The notes under the pieces: generated by a model
What the model was told of the DNA's origin: nothing
The model's input: the letters and a program-made list of their open reading frames with translations, nothing else
The model's database searches: none
Position numbers and translations under genes: made by a program
Shown here: positions 1 to 8,829 of the stretch, one piece after another
Numbering within the stretch: the first letter of the stretch is position 1
Layout of the letters: every line of letters starts with the position of its first letter
DNA from: an uncultured Pseudomonadota bacterium
GTDB taxonomy: Bacteria; Pseudomonadota; Alphaproteobacteria; RF32; CAG-239
Direction: 5' to 3'
Length of the DNA: 24,359 nucleotides
Assembly (NCBI GenBank): GCA_902495305.1
Contig: CABUWG010000027.1
Span: forward strand, 1-24,359

Positions 1-2
1 CT

Positions 3-1391
3 GCGGTGTCAGTTTTTGCTGTTGCCGCTGCTTTCTCGGTTATCCTCCCACCTTCATCTGCCTTTGCCGGCGTCTGCTTTCTGCCAGACTGTCAGGATTC
101 CGACACCATGCACGGCGATATTAACATGAATGTTAACCAAGATACCGAGTGGTGCGAGAAGAAAGGTTATACCTATTATGCTTCCGGTCAATGTCCCCAG
201 TATCAGGCTCAAACCGGTAAATGTAAGAAAGATGATTATTACCTCAAATGCGATGCAAAAACCTGGTGCCAGCAAAACGGATATAATACGACAACCTGCT
301 CTATTCCTAATTATGTTGACCAACCCTGTCCCAGTTTTGCAACTTTATATAAAGGCTGTAAAACCGACAATGACCGTGCTTGTAAAGATACCGGTTATAC
401 CAAGACTTGTCCGTCCGGACAGAAGCTCAAAAAGAACTCCGGACGATGTTCTTATGATTCTTCTTACGGGACTTGCTGTAAACCTACGGGATGTCCCAAC
501 CAATACAATATTTCGCCAATTTGTACCAAGACGCCGACTAACGGGCATGACGGCTGTGAGTATGAATGTTATAAATGTTGTTCTGACGAATGCCCCGTAT
601 CCGGAACTTCAAAAAATTACACAGGCTCTACCGCCCGTTCTACCGAATGCGGTTCTACCTGCAGATATTTCCGCTCCTGCCCGAGCGGAGCATCGACCTC
701 TTATCACGGTTCTTCCGCCGGATATGACGACAACGGCAAATGGTGTGGAAATTATTGCTCTGACAGTTGCTCCTCCGGTTCTTCCAATCCTTCCTGTGCT
801 TGGGATGAAAAACGGGTTTCTGCAGGTTCTTCCGAATGCGGAACGTGCTACAAATGCACTTACAACACGGACTGCAATGCAACAAACCTGTCTTGTTCCG
901 GCGGGTGGTGCAATTCCACCAATTCTTGCGGCAAATGCACCTCCTGCGGCTATCCCTGCACACCCAAAACTGATGAAACCGGATGTATTAACGGAACCAA
1001 GAGCTGTTCAAACGGATGCAGCGGTACCAGAAAATGCTGCAAGAAATGTCCGCCGGTCAGGAGGGCTAATCCGGCAGCAGAAAATGATTCCTGGTGGATG
1101 TCGGATGATTGCTGGGGACTTGCGGCTAAAGCTGATCATAAAAACTGGAGATTTAGTGAAGAGGATTGTCCTAATTCAAGTTGGCATATTCCGTCTTTGG
1201 CAGAATTGGAACCTTTTGGCGCCTTTCACCGCGAGTATTTGTGGGTATCGGATGCGGGATGTCCGGCCGGAGAACATATGTATAAATATGTAAACAATGA
1301 AACCGGAGAGCAAAAGACCGGATGTCACAATCCCAGTGATAAAAACGTTTGGATTCATACGCGCTGTATTAGAAAATTTCAAGCAGAGTAG
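3..1391 (+). CDS. Cysteine-rich secreted protein, 5' end cut by window edge
   Basis: The frame is open to the left edge, so the true start is probably outside the window; the first usable codon is a GTG at 6. The first ~21 residues are a hydrophobic export signal ending in an AFA-G type cleavage site, so the product is exported. The mature part has about 50 cysteines in 461 residues, many as CxxC, CC or CxxxC, in loose repeats with Gly/Ser/Thr-rich spacers, which suggests a disulfide-bonded extracellular or surface protein. The last ~95 residues differ: a Trp-rich stretch, then WHIPSLAEL (residue ~393) and VWIHTRCIRK at the end. This resembles DUF1566 / Fibrobacter-type paralogous domains that carry a W-(R/H)-(L/I)-P-(S/T) motif. 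Function unknown. It is convergent with malQ, with a shared hairpin between them. Confidence 0.8.
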   Translation, partial: AVSVFAVAAAFSVILPPSSAFAGVCFLPDCQDSDTMHGDINMNVNQDTEWCEKKGYTYYASGQCPQYQAQTGKCKKDDYYLKCDAKTWCQQNGYNTTTCSIPNYVDQPCPSFATLYKGCKTDNDRACKDTGYTKTCPSGQKLKKNSGRCSYDSSYGTCCKPTGCPNQYNISPICTKTPTNGHDGCEYECYKCCSDECPVSGTSKNYTGSTARSTECGSTCRYFRSCPSGASTSYHGSSAGYDDNGKWCGNYCSDSCSSGSSNPSCAWDEKRVSAGSSECGTCYKCTYNTDCNATNLSCSGGWCNSTNSCGKCTSCGYPCTPKTDETGCINGTKSCSNGCSGTRKCCKKCPPVRRANPAAENDSWWMSDDCWGLAAKADHKNWRFSEEDCPNSSWHIPSLAELEPFGAFHREYLWVSDAGCPAGEHMYKYVNNETGEQKTGCHNPSDKNVWIHTRCIRKFQAE

Positions 1392-1416
1392 AATAAAGAC
1401 AATCTTTCTATATGAT

Positions 1417-1450
1417 ATGGCCGGCGATGTCCTCGCCGGCCATTGTGTTT
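1417..1450 (+). terminator. Rho-independent terminator after the Cys-rich gene
   Basis: An 11-bp perfect GC-rich stem (1417-1427 with 1433-1443) has a 5-nt loop and is followed by TGTGTTTTTA on the plus strand. It lies 25 bases after the stop of the Cys-rich gene and just before the malQ stop. The opposite strand lacks a T run, so it is a better terminator for the plus strand. Confidence 0.8.
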
Positions 1451-3595
1451 TTATCTTTCCCGTTTTATCGCATTTACATTGCGGATATAGGCAATATCGT
1501 TTTCCAGCCGTTCAAGGGGTACCGGAAGTTTGCGCTGCCAGTTCGGACATTCTTTCCATGTCCCCGGCAGGTTTTGCATTTTTTCAACATGCAAAATATT
1601 TTCCAATTCCGCCAAGAATACTTTTGACGTGCTGCGCGACACAAACCTGTGCACGGCTTCTTCTATCCCCTCAGGATAAGCCTCGCCATAAATATAATTG
1701 CCTTTGCGCAGGTTATCTTCCGGCCAGACGCCGTTACTGTCCAAAGCAAACAAAAGTTTCCAGCGGTCAAGCTCTCGGCAATGGTAATCTCTGGCCTTGG
1801 TTTCTTCGTCCGGCACAATGCCGACCCGAAAGCGCTCTTCAATATCGTATCCAAACCACCACATTCTGAGAGGCGGCATATCATGGGTTCCGACCGAAGC
1901 AAAGGCATTTTCGGGATAAGACGACGGAGATTTGAAATCGCCGGCGCAATTCTCGCGCTCTTCCCACAAGACGGTCAGGGAATCTATATTTTTCCGCTCC
2001 AAGGCCGGAATAAACCCCTCCGGCACATTGCCGATACTTTCACCAACGACAATACAGCGGTTTAGATAACTCTCGATGGCCAGAATATTCACCATATCGG
2101 CAAAGTTATACATGATATACGTTCCCACTTCTTCGCTATTGGGAACAATATACAGCCGCATCAGGCTCATGGCGTGGTCAACGCGAATGGCACCGGCGCC
2201 GCGCATATTTGCTCTCAGCACCTTGATAAACGGCTCATAACCCTGCTCTTTTAAGGTATAAGGGTTGAACGCTCCCAAGCCCCATTTTTGTCCCTGAACA
2301 AACATTGCATCTGGCGGCGCACCGGCACCGGCGTCTTTGATATAGGCCTCATAATTGCTCCAGACTTCGGCGCTGTCCTGTCCGACGCCGACCGCCAAAT
2401 CACGATACAATCCGATTTTCAATCCGGCGTCTTTTACGGCTTGAGCGGCCTCGTCATACTGGCGTGCGGCCTCAAACTGCAGATATTTGAAAAAGCCGAC
2501 GCGGTTCTCGTGCTCTTTGGCAAATTCTTTGACGGCCAGAGAATTCGGGTTGCGCAATTTTTCATCCCAGGCTTTCCAGCCGCCCCAGACGGTTTTGGTC
2601 TTTTCTTCATACAAAGCCTGATAGATGGCCAGACGTTCCAAGTCCGCGCCCTGCTCTTTGCAGAAAGATTTGAACTCGGCCATGCGTGCCGATTTTTTGT
2701 CTTTCAGCAGGCGTTCATACATTTTTTCCAGCAGGCGGATTTTCAGGCGGTATACGCCGGGGTAATCAATCAGCTCGGCATTTCTGTATCCGGCAATTTC
2801 TCCCTGCAAGACCGCAATATCTTCCGGCTTGAACTCCGGCACCTGCTCAATGTCAATATAAATCGGATTCAGGAACAGGCGGCTGATAGCGCAATAAGGG
2901 CTGCAATTTTCCGGATAGTCGTGCGACAAGACGTTCAACGGGTTCAGTCCGATAATGTCTGCGCCGGCGCGGGAAGCAATCCAGACCAAATTCTTCAAAT
3001 CGGTAAAGTCGCCGACACCCCAGTTGCGCCCGCTCTTCACGGAATACAGCTGAACGGCAAAGCCCCAGAGTTTATGGTTTTGCAAATCTTCATTGGTATA
3101 GCAGCGTTTGGGGGCGACGGCCAGACGGGTTGCATATTTCTTGCCGCCGAGGCTGACTTCGGCATCGTAGTATCCGACTTCCAAATCGGCTTTTAACAGC
3201 AGCTCCAGACGGCTGTAGATTGTTTTGCCAATTTCTTTTTCTTCGCCGGTAATAATCACCTCCAGCGGAATGGAAAAATCGCTTCCGGTATTTTGATATT
3301 TCAGGTTAATGCGGGCATCGTCTATTTTCAGCGGCACCGGCACGACAATATCCAGTCTGATATCGCCCTGCTCGCAGACATATATGTTCTCCAGAGATTT
3401 CTGCCAGCGTTTTTTGGAGAACTTCTCCAGAGAGGCGTTTATTTCGGCATCGCTGCCAGCTTTATATCCGAAGCTTTCGGCAAAAAAGCGGATGACTTTT
3501 TCCGGAGGGTAATATTCTTTGCGGTTTATGCCAGCATCCACAAATTTGGTTAATATACCAAGTTTGTCAGCCAGTTGTTGAAGATTTTCCTGCAT
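1451..3595 (-). CDS. malQ: 4-alpha-glucanotransferase (amylomaltase), GH77
   Basis: Transfers alpha-1,4-glucan segments between malto-oligosaccharides in the cytoplasm, releasing glucose. The 714 residues match the long, E. coli-type MalQ with an N-terminal extension of ~160 residues before the GH77 barrel. Visible family motifs: LWGFAVQLYSVKSGRNWGVG (~177-196), GLYRDLAVGV (~395-404), nucleophile Asp in RVDHAMSLMR (D473), acid/base Glu in VVGESIGN (E519), and the third carboxylate in GTHDMPP (D572). The start follows AGGGGGGACT-ATG; this ribosome binding site overlaps the glgX stop region, with 8 bases between the genes, so translation is probably coupled. It is the last gene of the glgB-glgX-malQ operon. 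With GlgX it would recycle short oligosaccharides from glycogen breakdown. All catalytic residues are present. Confidence 0.95.
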   Translation of the reverse strand: MQENLQQLADKLGILTKFVDAGINRKEYYPPEKVIRFFAESFGYKAGSDAEINASLEKFSKKRWQKSLENIYVCEQGDIRLDIVVPVPLKIDDARINLKYQNTGSDFSIPLEVIITGEEKEIGKTIYSRLELLLKADLEVGYYDAEVSLGGKKYATRLAVAPKRCYTNEDLQNHKLWGFAVQLYSVKSGRNWGVGDFTDLKNLVWIASRAGADIIGLNPLNVLSHDYPENCSPYCAISRLFLNPIYIDIEQVPEFKPEDIAVLQGEIAGYRNAELIDYPGVYRLKIRLLEKMYERLLKDKKSARMAEFKSFCKEQGADLERLAIYQALYEEKTKTVWGGWKAWDEKLRNPNSLAVKEFAKEHENRVGFFKYLQFEAARQYDEAAQAVKDAGLKIGLYRDLAVGVGQDSAEVWSNYEAYIKDAGAGAPPDAMFVQGQKWGLGAFNPYTLKEQGYEPFIKVLRANMRGAGAIRVDHAMSLMRLYIVPNSEEVGTYIMYNFADMVNILAIESYLNRCIVVGESIGNVPEGFIPALERKNIDSLTVLWEERENCAGDFKSPSSYPENAFASVGTHDMPPLRMWWFGYDIEERFRVGIVPDEETKARDYHCRELDRWKLLFALDSNGVWPEDNLRKGNYIYGEAYPEGIEEAVHRFVSRSTSKVFLAELENILHVEKMQNLPGTWKECPNWQRKLPVPLERLENDIAYIRNVNAIKRER

Positions 3596-3603
3596 AGTCC
3601 CCC

Positions 3604-5682
3604 CTATTTTTTAATTTCAAAAAGCAATACGCTCCAAGCCGGAACCGTAATCACCTTTTTAGATTTGATTTCCGTTCGGGCATTAAACTTGTCCGAGCTG
3701 TCCAGCAAAAGCTCCCAATGCAGTTTGTTGTCCAAATTCGGAAGCTTCCATTCAATTTCCGACGGACCGGCATTTAAGATGCAAAAGATGTAACTTGTAC
3801 CGTCATAAATGCTATACGCCAGATATTTGCGGTCCGGCATCTGCCAGTCGGCAACGGCAAATTCTTCGCCTTTCTCCGTATACCATGTCAGGTCTTTAAT
3901 TTTACTGCCGTCTACCGGTTCGCCCTTAAAGAACTTACGACGCAGAAAAATGCTCAGCCGCCGGCGGAGCTTTATGAGGCGACGGGTAAATTTGGCAAGG
4001 TCTTTGCCGCGTTTGCCAATGCCTTCCCAAGTTATCCATGTAATGGCATTGTCCTGACAATACGGATTGTTGTTGCCCATCTGGGTATGGGCGAATTCGT
4101 CTCCGGCAACCAGCATCGGCGTGCCAAAAGACAGCAGCAGCGTTGCCAGCATGGCACGGGCACGGTCGTAGCGGTTTTCGCGTATGGTATGGTTTGCGGT
4201 TTCGCCTTCCTGACCGGAGTTCCAGCTCCAGTTGGAATCTGTGCCGTCACGATTGTCTTCGCCGTTAGCCTCGTTATGTTTGTGATTATAACTGACCAAG
4301 TCGCGCAGGCAAAAGCCATCATGCGCCGTTACAAAGTTAACGCTGGTCCAGATGTCACGGTTGTTGTAATCAAAGACATCGCTCGAACCGGAAATGCGGC
4401 TGGCAAGCTCGCCAATCTGATATTTGTCGCCTTTCCAAAAACGGCGGATGACGTCACGGTATTTGTCATTCCATTCCGCCCATCCCGGCGGGAAAGCCCC
4501 GACCTGATAACCGCCGACGCCAACGTCCCACGGTTCGGCAATCAGCTTGACCTTTTTCAGTACAGGATCCTGCGCAACGGCGTATAAAAATCCGCAATGC
4601 GAGCTGACTGCCGTTTTATAACGGCACAGCGTCGGCGCGAGGTCAAAGCGAAAACCGTCAACGTGAAATTCCTCAACCCAATAGCGGAGGGAATCCATTA
4701 CCAATTTCAGCACCTGCGGGTTTTGAATATTGAATGACGCGCCGCAGCCGGTACTGTCATAATAATAACGTTTGTTTTCCGGCAAGAGCGTGTAATAGCT
4801 GGCATTGTCAATGCCGCGGTAGCACAAAGTCGGCCCGAGCTGATTGCCTTCGCCGGTATGGTTGAACACAACGTCCATCAATACTTCTATGCCGTTTTGG
4901 TGCAGCGTTTTGACAAGCTGTTTAATCTCGTTCAGGCTATGGGAATAAAGGTAAGTCTGTTCCGGTGCAAAAAAGCTGTAGCTTTCATAGCCCCAGTAGT
5001 TGTCTTTGATATAACCTTTTTTATGCCGGTTGCCAAAGAAGGCATGCAACGGCAAAAACTCTACGGCCGTCACGCCCAGCCATTTGAGATAGCTGACGAC
5101 AACGCTCTCGTTCATACCGGCAAAAGTTCCGCGTTTTTTATCTGGAATTTGCGGATGAAGTTTGGTATAGCCTTTCAAATGCGTTTCATAAATCACCGAA
5201 GTTTCAAACTTATGGTTCGGCGGCGTATCGTCTTCCCAGTCAAAGTCGTCTTCCGTCACCACGGACTTCGGCACATAAGGCGCACTGTCCAACGGGCTGA
5301 AAGACAGGTCTTTTTGCGGGCTGTCAATATCGTAGCCGAAAATAGCCTTGTTCCAGATCAGCTTGCCGGTCAGGCGGCGGCCGTACGGATCAATCAGCAG
5401 TTTGTTCGGATTAAAGCGGTGTCCCTCCTGCGGTTTGTACGGGCCGTAAACACGGTAGCCGTAAACCTGTCCGGGGGCGATGTCCGGAAGATAGACGTGC
5501 CAGATGTTATTGTCGTTTTCGGTAATGGCAAAGCGGGCAGTTTCTTCCGTCCCTGCATTATTAAAAAGGCAGAGCTCCACCTTTTCGGCATGGGCGGAAA
5601 ACAAGGCAAAATTCACGCCCTCGCCGTCATAGTGCGCACCCAAAGGATAGGGGCTGCCGTCACGGGGTTGAATTTTTGCCAT
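3604..5682 (-). CDS. glgX: Glycogen debranching enzyme GlgX (isoamylase-type, GH13)
   Basis: Hydrolyses alpha-1,6 branch linkages in glycogen limit dextrins in the cytoplasm. The 692 residues are a usual GlgX length. An N-terminal CBM48-type beta-sandwich (~8-120, beginning SPYPLGAHYDGEGVNFALFS) precedes the GH13 barrel. Barrel motifs: DVVFNHTGEG (270-279), DGFRFDLA with nucleophile D347, LIAEPWDVG with acid/base E383, and TAHDGF with D455. A C-terminal beta domain ends in VPAWSVLLFEIKK. The start is supported by AAAAAGGAGAAGAACA-ATG. The gene lies 24 bases after glgB and 8 before malQ on the same strand, as in many glg operons, though glgC, glgA and glgP are not in the window. No anomalies seen. 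Confidence 0.96.
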   Translation of the reverse strand: MAKIQPRDGSPYPLGAHYDGEGVNFALFSAHAEKVELCLFNNAGTEETARFAITENDNNIWHVYLPDIAPGQVYGYRVYGPYKPQEGHRFNPNKLLIDPYGRRLTGKLIWNKAIFGYDIDSPQKDLSFSPLDSAPYVPKSVVTEDDFDWEDDTPPNHKFETSVIYETHLKGYTKLHPQIPDKKRGTFAGMNESVVVSYLKWLGVTAVEFLPLHAFFGNRHKKGYIKDNYWGYESYSFFAPEQTYLYSHSLNEIKQLVKTLHQNGIEVLMDVVFNHTGEGNQLGPTLCYRGIDNASYYTLLPENKRYYYDSTGCGASFNIQNPQVLKLVMDSLRYWVEEFHVDGFRFDLAPTLCRYKTAVSSHCGFLYAVAQDPVLKKVKLIAEPWDVGVGGYQVGAFPPGWAEWNDKYRDVIRRFWKGDKYQIGELASRISGSSDVFDYNNRDIWTSVNFVTAHDGFCLRDLVSYNHKHNEANGEDNRDGTDSNWSWNSGQEGETANHTIRENRYDRARAMLATLLLSFGTPMLVAGDEFAHTQMGNNNPYCQDNAITWITWEGIGKRGKDLAKFTRRLIKLRRRLSIFLRRKFFKGEPVDGSKIKDLTWYTEKGEEFAVADWQMPDRKYLAYSIYDGTSYIFCILNAGPSEIEWKLPNLDNKLHWELLLDSSDKFNARTEIKSKKVITVPAWSVLLFEIKK

Positions 5683-5706
5683 TGTTCTTCTCCTTTTTGG
5701 TAATGG

Positions 5707-7896
5707 TTATCTTACCGGTTTGATAACGATTGTCGAAAGTGCCGGCAGCGTAACTTCAATTGAGAATTCTTTGCCGTTGGCCGGAATGTCGCCGGCTTCC
5801 ATAAAGCCCTCGTTTTTAACGCCGCTGCCCCAGTAGTTGACATCGTCGCTGTTAAAAATTTCCTGATACCTAATCCGTTCATGGACGCCAATCCGGAAAT
5901 TGTGACGGACGACCGGCGTAAAGTTGCAGATGACAATCATATAGTCGCCGGGGGTCGAGCCTTTGCGCATATAAGAAATGACGCTGTCGTCGGCGTTGCT
6001 GTGGTCTATCCACTCAAAGCCGCGGTAATCAAAATCAACTTCATAAAAAGCCGGATTGCCCTTATACATATAGTTCAAATCGCGGACGCAGTTTTGCATT
6101 CCTTTATACATCGGGTATTCCAGCAAATGCCACCGCAGGCTTTCTTCCGAATTCCACTCCCAGTCTTGCCCGAACTCGCAGCCCATGAACAAAAGCTTTT
6201 TGCCGGGGTGGGTATACATAAAGCCGTAATAAGCTCTCAGGTTGGCAAATTTCTGCCACTCGTCGCCCGGCATTTTTGACAGCATCGAGCCTTTGCCGTG
6301 GACGACTTCGTCATGCGAGATCGGCAGGATAAAGTTCTCGTTAAAGGCATAGAGCAGACCAAACGTCAGCATGCCGTGGTGGAACCTTCTATATATCGGG
6401 TCTTTGCTGATGTATTTCAAGGTATCATTCATCCAGCCCATGTTCCATTTGTAGCCGAAGCCCAAACCGCCCATTGACGTCGGGCGCGACACCATCGGCC
6501 AGGCCGTGGACTCTTCGGCGCAGGTGAATGCCCCCTTGTTTTGTCCGTAAACCAGTTCGTTCATGCGGCGCAGGAAAGAGATGGCTTCCAGATTTTCATT
6601 GCCGCCGTAAATATTGGGAATCCACTCGCCGTTCTTGCGGGAATAATCCAGATACAGCATGGAAGCAACGGCGTCTACGCGCAGGCCGTCGATGTGAAAT
6701 TCTTTCAGCCAGTACAACGCGCTTGCGCACAAGAAGTTGCAGACTTCCGTCCGGCCGTAATTGTAAATTTTTGTGCCCCAGTCGGAGTGTTCGCCTTTGC
6801 GCGGGTCTGCGTGCTCGTACAAATGCGTGCCGTCAAATTCGTTCAGACCGTGGCCGTCTTTCGGGAAGTGCGCCGGCACCCAGTCCATGATAACGGCAAT
6901 ATTGGCTTCGTGGAATTTATCTATCAAATAGCGCAGGTCATCCGGCGTGCCAAAACGGCTGGTCGGAGAAAACATGCCTACGACCTGATACCCCCAGGAA
7001 GAATCCAACGGGTGTTCGGTCAGCGGCAAGAATTCGACATGGGTAAAGCCCATATTGCTGACATAAGGCACCAGCGTATCAGCCAGTTCGCGATAAGTCA
7101 GAAATTCGTTGCCGTCTTTGCGGCGCCATGAACCAAGGTGGACCTCGTAGATTGACATCGGCTTGTCAAAGCTGTTGTGCTCCTCGCGATAATTCATCCA
7201 GCCGTCATCGTTCCAATGATATTTGGAGTCATAAACCACCGATGCGGTATTGGGGCGTTTTTCCGACCAGAAAGCAACGGGGTCGGATTTGACCAGAATA
7301 TAATCTTCCTGCGTTTTGATTTCGTATTTATAGAGTTCGCCCGCACCAATTCCGGGGATGAAAATATCCCAGACGCCGCAGGTCGGATGTTTGCGCATGA
7401 CATGAGCGCGGCCGTCCCAATTGTTGAAGCCGCCGACCACGCTGACACGTTTGGCATTAGGCGCCCAGACAGCAAATCCGACACCTTTGATGCCGTCCAT
7501 TTCCATAACATGCGCGCCAAGTCTTTTATACATTTCAAGGTGGTTGCCTTCGGCCATCAGATAGACGTCAATGTCGCCCAGCACCGAAGGGAATCTGTAT
7601 TCATCTTCTTTGATATAAAACTGTCCGAGGTCGTTCTCAATCCGAAAACGATATGGAAAATTATCAACAGCTCCGACGTTTATCTGAAAGAATCCACGGT
7701 CATCAAGTTTGGTTAAAAACCCGAGTGAAGAATCATCATATTTGAGGAGTTCGACCGACTTGGCATGCGGCTGATAGGTGCGGATAAACACCTCTTTGCT
7801 GCCTTTGTCTTTGTGGATGCCGAGCACTGCAAAAACATTGCCGTGATTGCCGCTGATTACTGCTTCCATTTCTTCTTTAGATAATAAATTTTCCAT
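5707..7896 (-). CDS. glgB: 1,4-alpha-glucan branching enzyme GlgB, GH13
   Basis: Cuts an alpha-1,4 chain and re-attaches it as an alpha-1,6 branch during glycogen synthesis. The 729 residues are typical of the long two-domain form: an extra N-terminal module (~15-110), a CBM48 module with GFAVWAPNAKRVSVVGGFNNW (two blocks, ~140-160), and the GH13 barrel. Motifs: EVHLGSWRR (~251-259), MDWVPAHFPKD, HIDGLRVDAVASMLYLDYSR with nucleophile D408, CAEESTAWP with acid/base E461, and LPISHDEVVHGKGS with D529. The start follows ACGAGG with an 8-nt spacer. It is the first gene of the operon, behind a promoter-like site at 7951-7979 that leaves a ~50-nt leader. It is divergent from the DUF2934 gene. Confidence 0.97.
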   Translation of the reverse strand: MENLLSKEEMEAVISGNHGNVFAVLGIHKDKGSKEVFIRTYQPHAKSVELLKYDDSSLGFLTKLDDRGFFQINVGAVDNFPYRFRIENDLGQFYIKEDEYRFPSVLGDIDVYLMAEGNHLEMYKRLGAHVMEMDGIKGVGFAVWAPNAKRVSVVGGFNNWDGRAHVMRKHPTCGVWDIFIPGIGAGELYKYEIKTQEDYILVKSDPVAFWSEKRPNTASVVYDSKYHWNDDGWMNYREEHNSFDKPMSIYEVHLGSWRRKDGNEFLTYRELADTLVPYVSNMGFTHVEFLPLTEHPLDSSWGYQVVGMFSPTSRFGTPDDLRYLIDKFHEANIAVIMDWVPAHFPKDGHGLNEFDGTHLYEHADPRKGEHSDWGTKIYNYGRTEVCNFLCASALYWLKEFHIDGLRVDAVASMLYLDYSRKNGEWIPNIYGGNENLEAISFLRRMNELVYGQNKGAFTCAEESTAWPMVSRPTSMGGLGFGYKWNMGWMNDTLKYISKDPIYRRFHHGMLTFGLLYAFNENFILPISHDEVVHGKGSMLSKMPGDEWQKFANLRAYYGFMYTHPGKKLLFMGCEFGQDWEWNSEESLRWHLLEYPMYKGMQNCVRDLNYMYKGNPAFYEVDFDYRGFEWIDHSNADDSVISYMRKGSTPGDYMIVICNFTPVVRHNFRIGVHERIRYQEIFNSDDVNYWGSGVKNEGFMEAGDIPANGKEFSIEVTLPALSTIVIKPVR

Positions 7897-7950
7897 AAAT
7901 ATACCTCGTATAAAATACTAAAAAATCAGATTAAAAAATCGTCATATTTA

Positions 7951-7979
7951 TCTATAAAATCTATTCATTATTTTTGCAA
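7951..7979 (-). promoter_or_regulatory. Putative sigma70-type promoter of the glg operon
   Basis: On the minus strand TTGCAA (7979-7974), a 17-bp spacer and TATAGA (7956-7951) lie ~55 bases before the glgB start, in an AT-rich 213-bp divergent intergenic region. It is the best -35/-10 pair I can see there. Other AT-rich -10-like sites exist, so the exact start is uncertain. Confidence 0.5.
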
Positions 7980-8039
7980 CAATTTTAATACAGAAATCAA
8001 GTTTATTTTACATATTTAACAAATTCAAACTTTTAGATA

Positions 8040-8067
8040 TTGACGTATAAAATTTTGCGTATATATT
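8040..8067 (+). promoter_or_regulatory. Putative promoter of the DUF2934 gene
   Basis: TTGACG (8040-8045), a 16-bp spacer and TATATT (8062-8067) lie 42 bases upstream of the ATG at 8110. The ribosome binding site AGGAG (8098-8102) has a 7-nt spacer and fixes the ATG at 8110 rather than an upstream in-frame GTG at 8077. Confidence 0.55.
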
Positions 8068-8109
8068 AATTGGTGATTGGTAAAAAATTTTATTTTCAGG
8101 AGTTATATT

Positions 8110-8346
8110 ATGGCAAATAATTATAATGAAAATGCAATTAGAGAAGCTGCATATTACATTTGGCAAAATGCCGGCTGCCCGTCCGGTATGGAATCCCAGC
8201 ATTGGGCTATGGCTATCGAGCAATTGTACAGCAACAAAAACTCTAGTTCTTCAAGCAAAAAATGCTCTTCTTCATCTTGCAAAAAAACTTCTTCTGCAAG
8301 CTCGAAAAAAAGCAGCAGTTCTTCTTCTAAAAAGACTTCTAAATAG
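8110..8346 (+). CDS. Small DUF2934 protein with Ser/Lys/Cys tail
   Basis: 78 residues. Residues ~7-40 (IREAAYYIWQNAGCPSG and EHW-like SQHWAMAIEQL) match the DUF2934 pattern, a short helical domain of unknown function common in Alphaproteobacteria. Residues ~42-78 are an almost pure Ser/Lys tail with two Cys, in units like SSSSKK, resembling basic histone-H1-like tails. It may bind nucleic acid or another polyanion; this is inference from composition only. Start chosen at the ATG with AGGAG 7 nt upstream. It is monocistronic, with its own promoter-like site and a strong terminator directly after. No secretion signal or membrane segment. Confidence 0.85.
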   Translation: MANNYNENAIREAAYYIWQNAGCPSGMESQHWAMAIEQLYSNKNSSSSSKKCSSSSCKKTSSASSKKSSSSSSKKTSK

Positions 8347-8373
8347 TCTTTTTTTGAAGCAAAAATTGTTTGG

Positions 8374-8404
8374 AAAATACCCGATGTCGTCATCGGGTAT
8401 TTTT
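8374..8404 (+). terminator. Rho-independent terminator after the DUF2934 gene
   Basis: A 13-bp perfect stem (8374-8386 with 8391-8403) around the loop TCGT contains ATACCCGATG / CATCGGGTAT and ends in a T run. It starts 27 bases after the stop codon. Confidence 0.88.
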
Positions 8405-8611
8405 ATGTCCTCCGCTCTAAATTCATCATTTATTTCTTTTTTTATTTTGAGGTTTTATTTTTTCATTGAGTTGGTTATTTTTTTTATTGTTACTTTATTT
8501 TTCGGTTTTATCATTTTCATCAAGATTGTTATTTTTTATTGTTACTTTTTGACTGCCAAAAAGGCCGGGAGGCCGGCAGCCAAAAATAAAAAGGCAGCCC
8601 TACGCTCATCT
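8405..8611. other. T-rich non-coding stretch
   Basis: Long T runs dominate the plus strand up to ~8550, then a short Lys/Ala-codon-like G+A-rich piece. A frame reading through it gives only Phe/Ile/Val-rich low-complexity sequence with no ribosome binding site, so I see no gene here. Confidence 0.5.
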
Positions 8612-8693
8612 GCTAAGGTTTCAGAGCAAAATTAATCTCGCTATGCTCTCTGGCTCCGTGCTTCACTTTCGGTTTTTGCTCCAAAACCTAAGC
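8612..8693. repeat. Imperfect inverted repeat (hairpin-forming)
   Basis: Arms 8612-8631 and 8674-8693 are complementary at 17 of 20 positions (GCTAAGGTTT.. against ..AAAACCTAAGC), with a 42-nt centre. No coding content. Probably a small palindromic intergenic repeat. Confidence 0.6.
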
Positions 8694-8747
8694 TATTCGC
8701 AAAGGGCACTTAAACGTGCCGGGCGGAAGGAATGTACCTAAAGTACT

Positions 8748-8829
8748 GTCATTCTGAGTGCAACGAAGAATCCAGTTTAATAATATAGCTAAATTGTTTG
8801 ACTGGATCCTTCGCTTCGCTCAGGATGAC
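8748..8829. repeat. Palindromic intergenic repeat, GTCATTCTGAG family
   Basis: Arms 8748-8776 and 8801-8829 match at 24 of 29 positions, with a 24-nt A+T centre. The arms begin GTCATTCTGAG / end CTCAGGATGAC. Repeats of this look (GTCATTC..GAGCGAAGCGAAGAATC) recur in intergenic regions of many unrelated bacteria; that comparison is from memory. Confidence 0.75.

Noticed and set aside
130..1293. Alternative 387-codon frame within the Cys-rich gene
   Set aside because: The other frame has an export signal and patterned cysteines; this one is Pro/Arg/Leu-rich without domains.
2288..3196. Long plus-strand frame (302 codons) opposite malQ
   Set aside because: It is the complement of a clearly conserved GH77 gene, has no ribosome binding site, and its product resembles no family; codon bias on the opposite strand explains it.
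4858..5703. Plus-strand frame (281 codons) opposite glgX
   Set aside because: Antisense shadow of a conserved GH13 gene.
8383..8635. Hydrophobic frame through the T-rich stretch, ending in a Lys/Ala-rich tail
   Set aside because: It starts inside a terminator hairpin, has no ribosome binding site, and its hydrophobicity comes from T runs.
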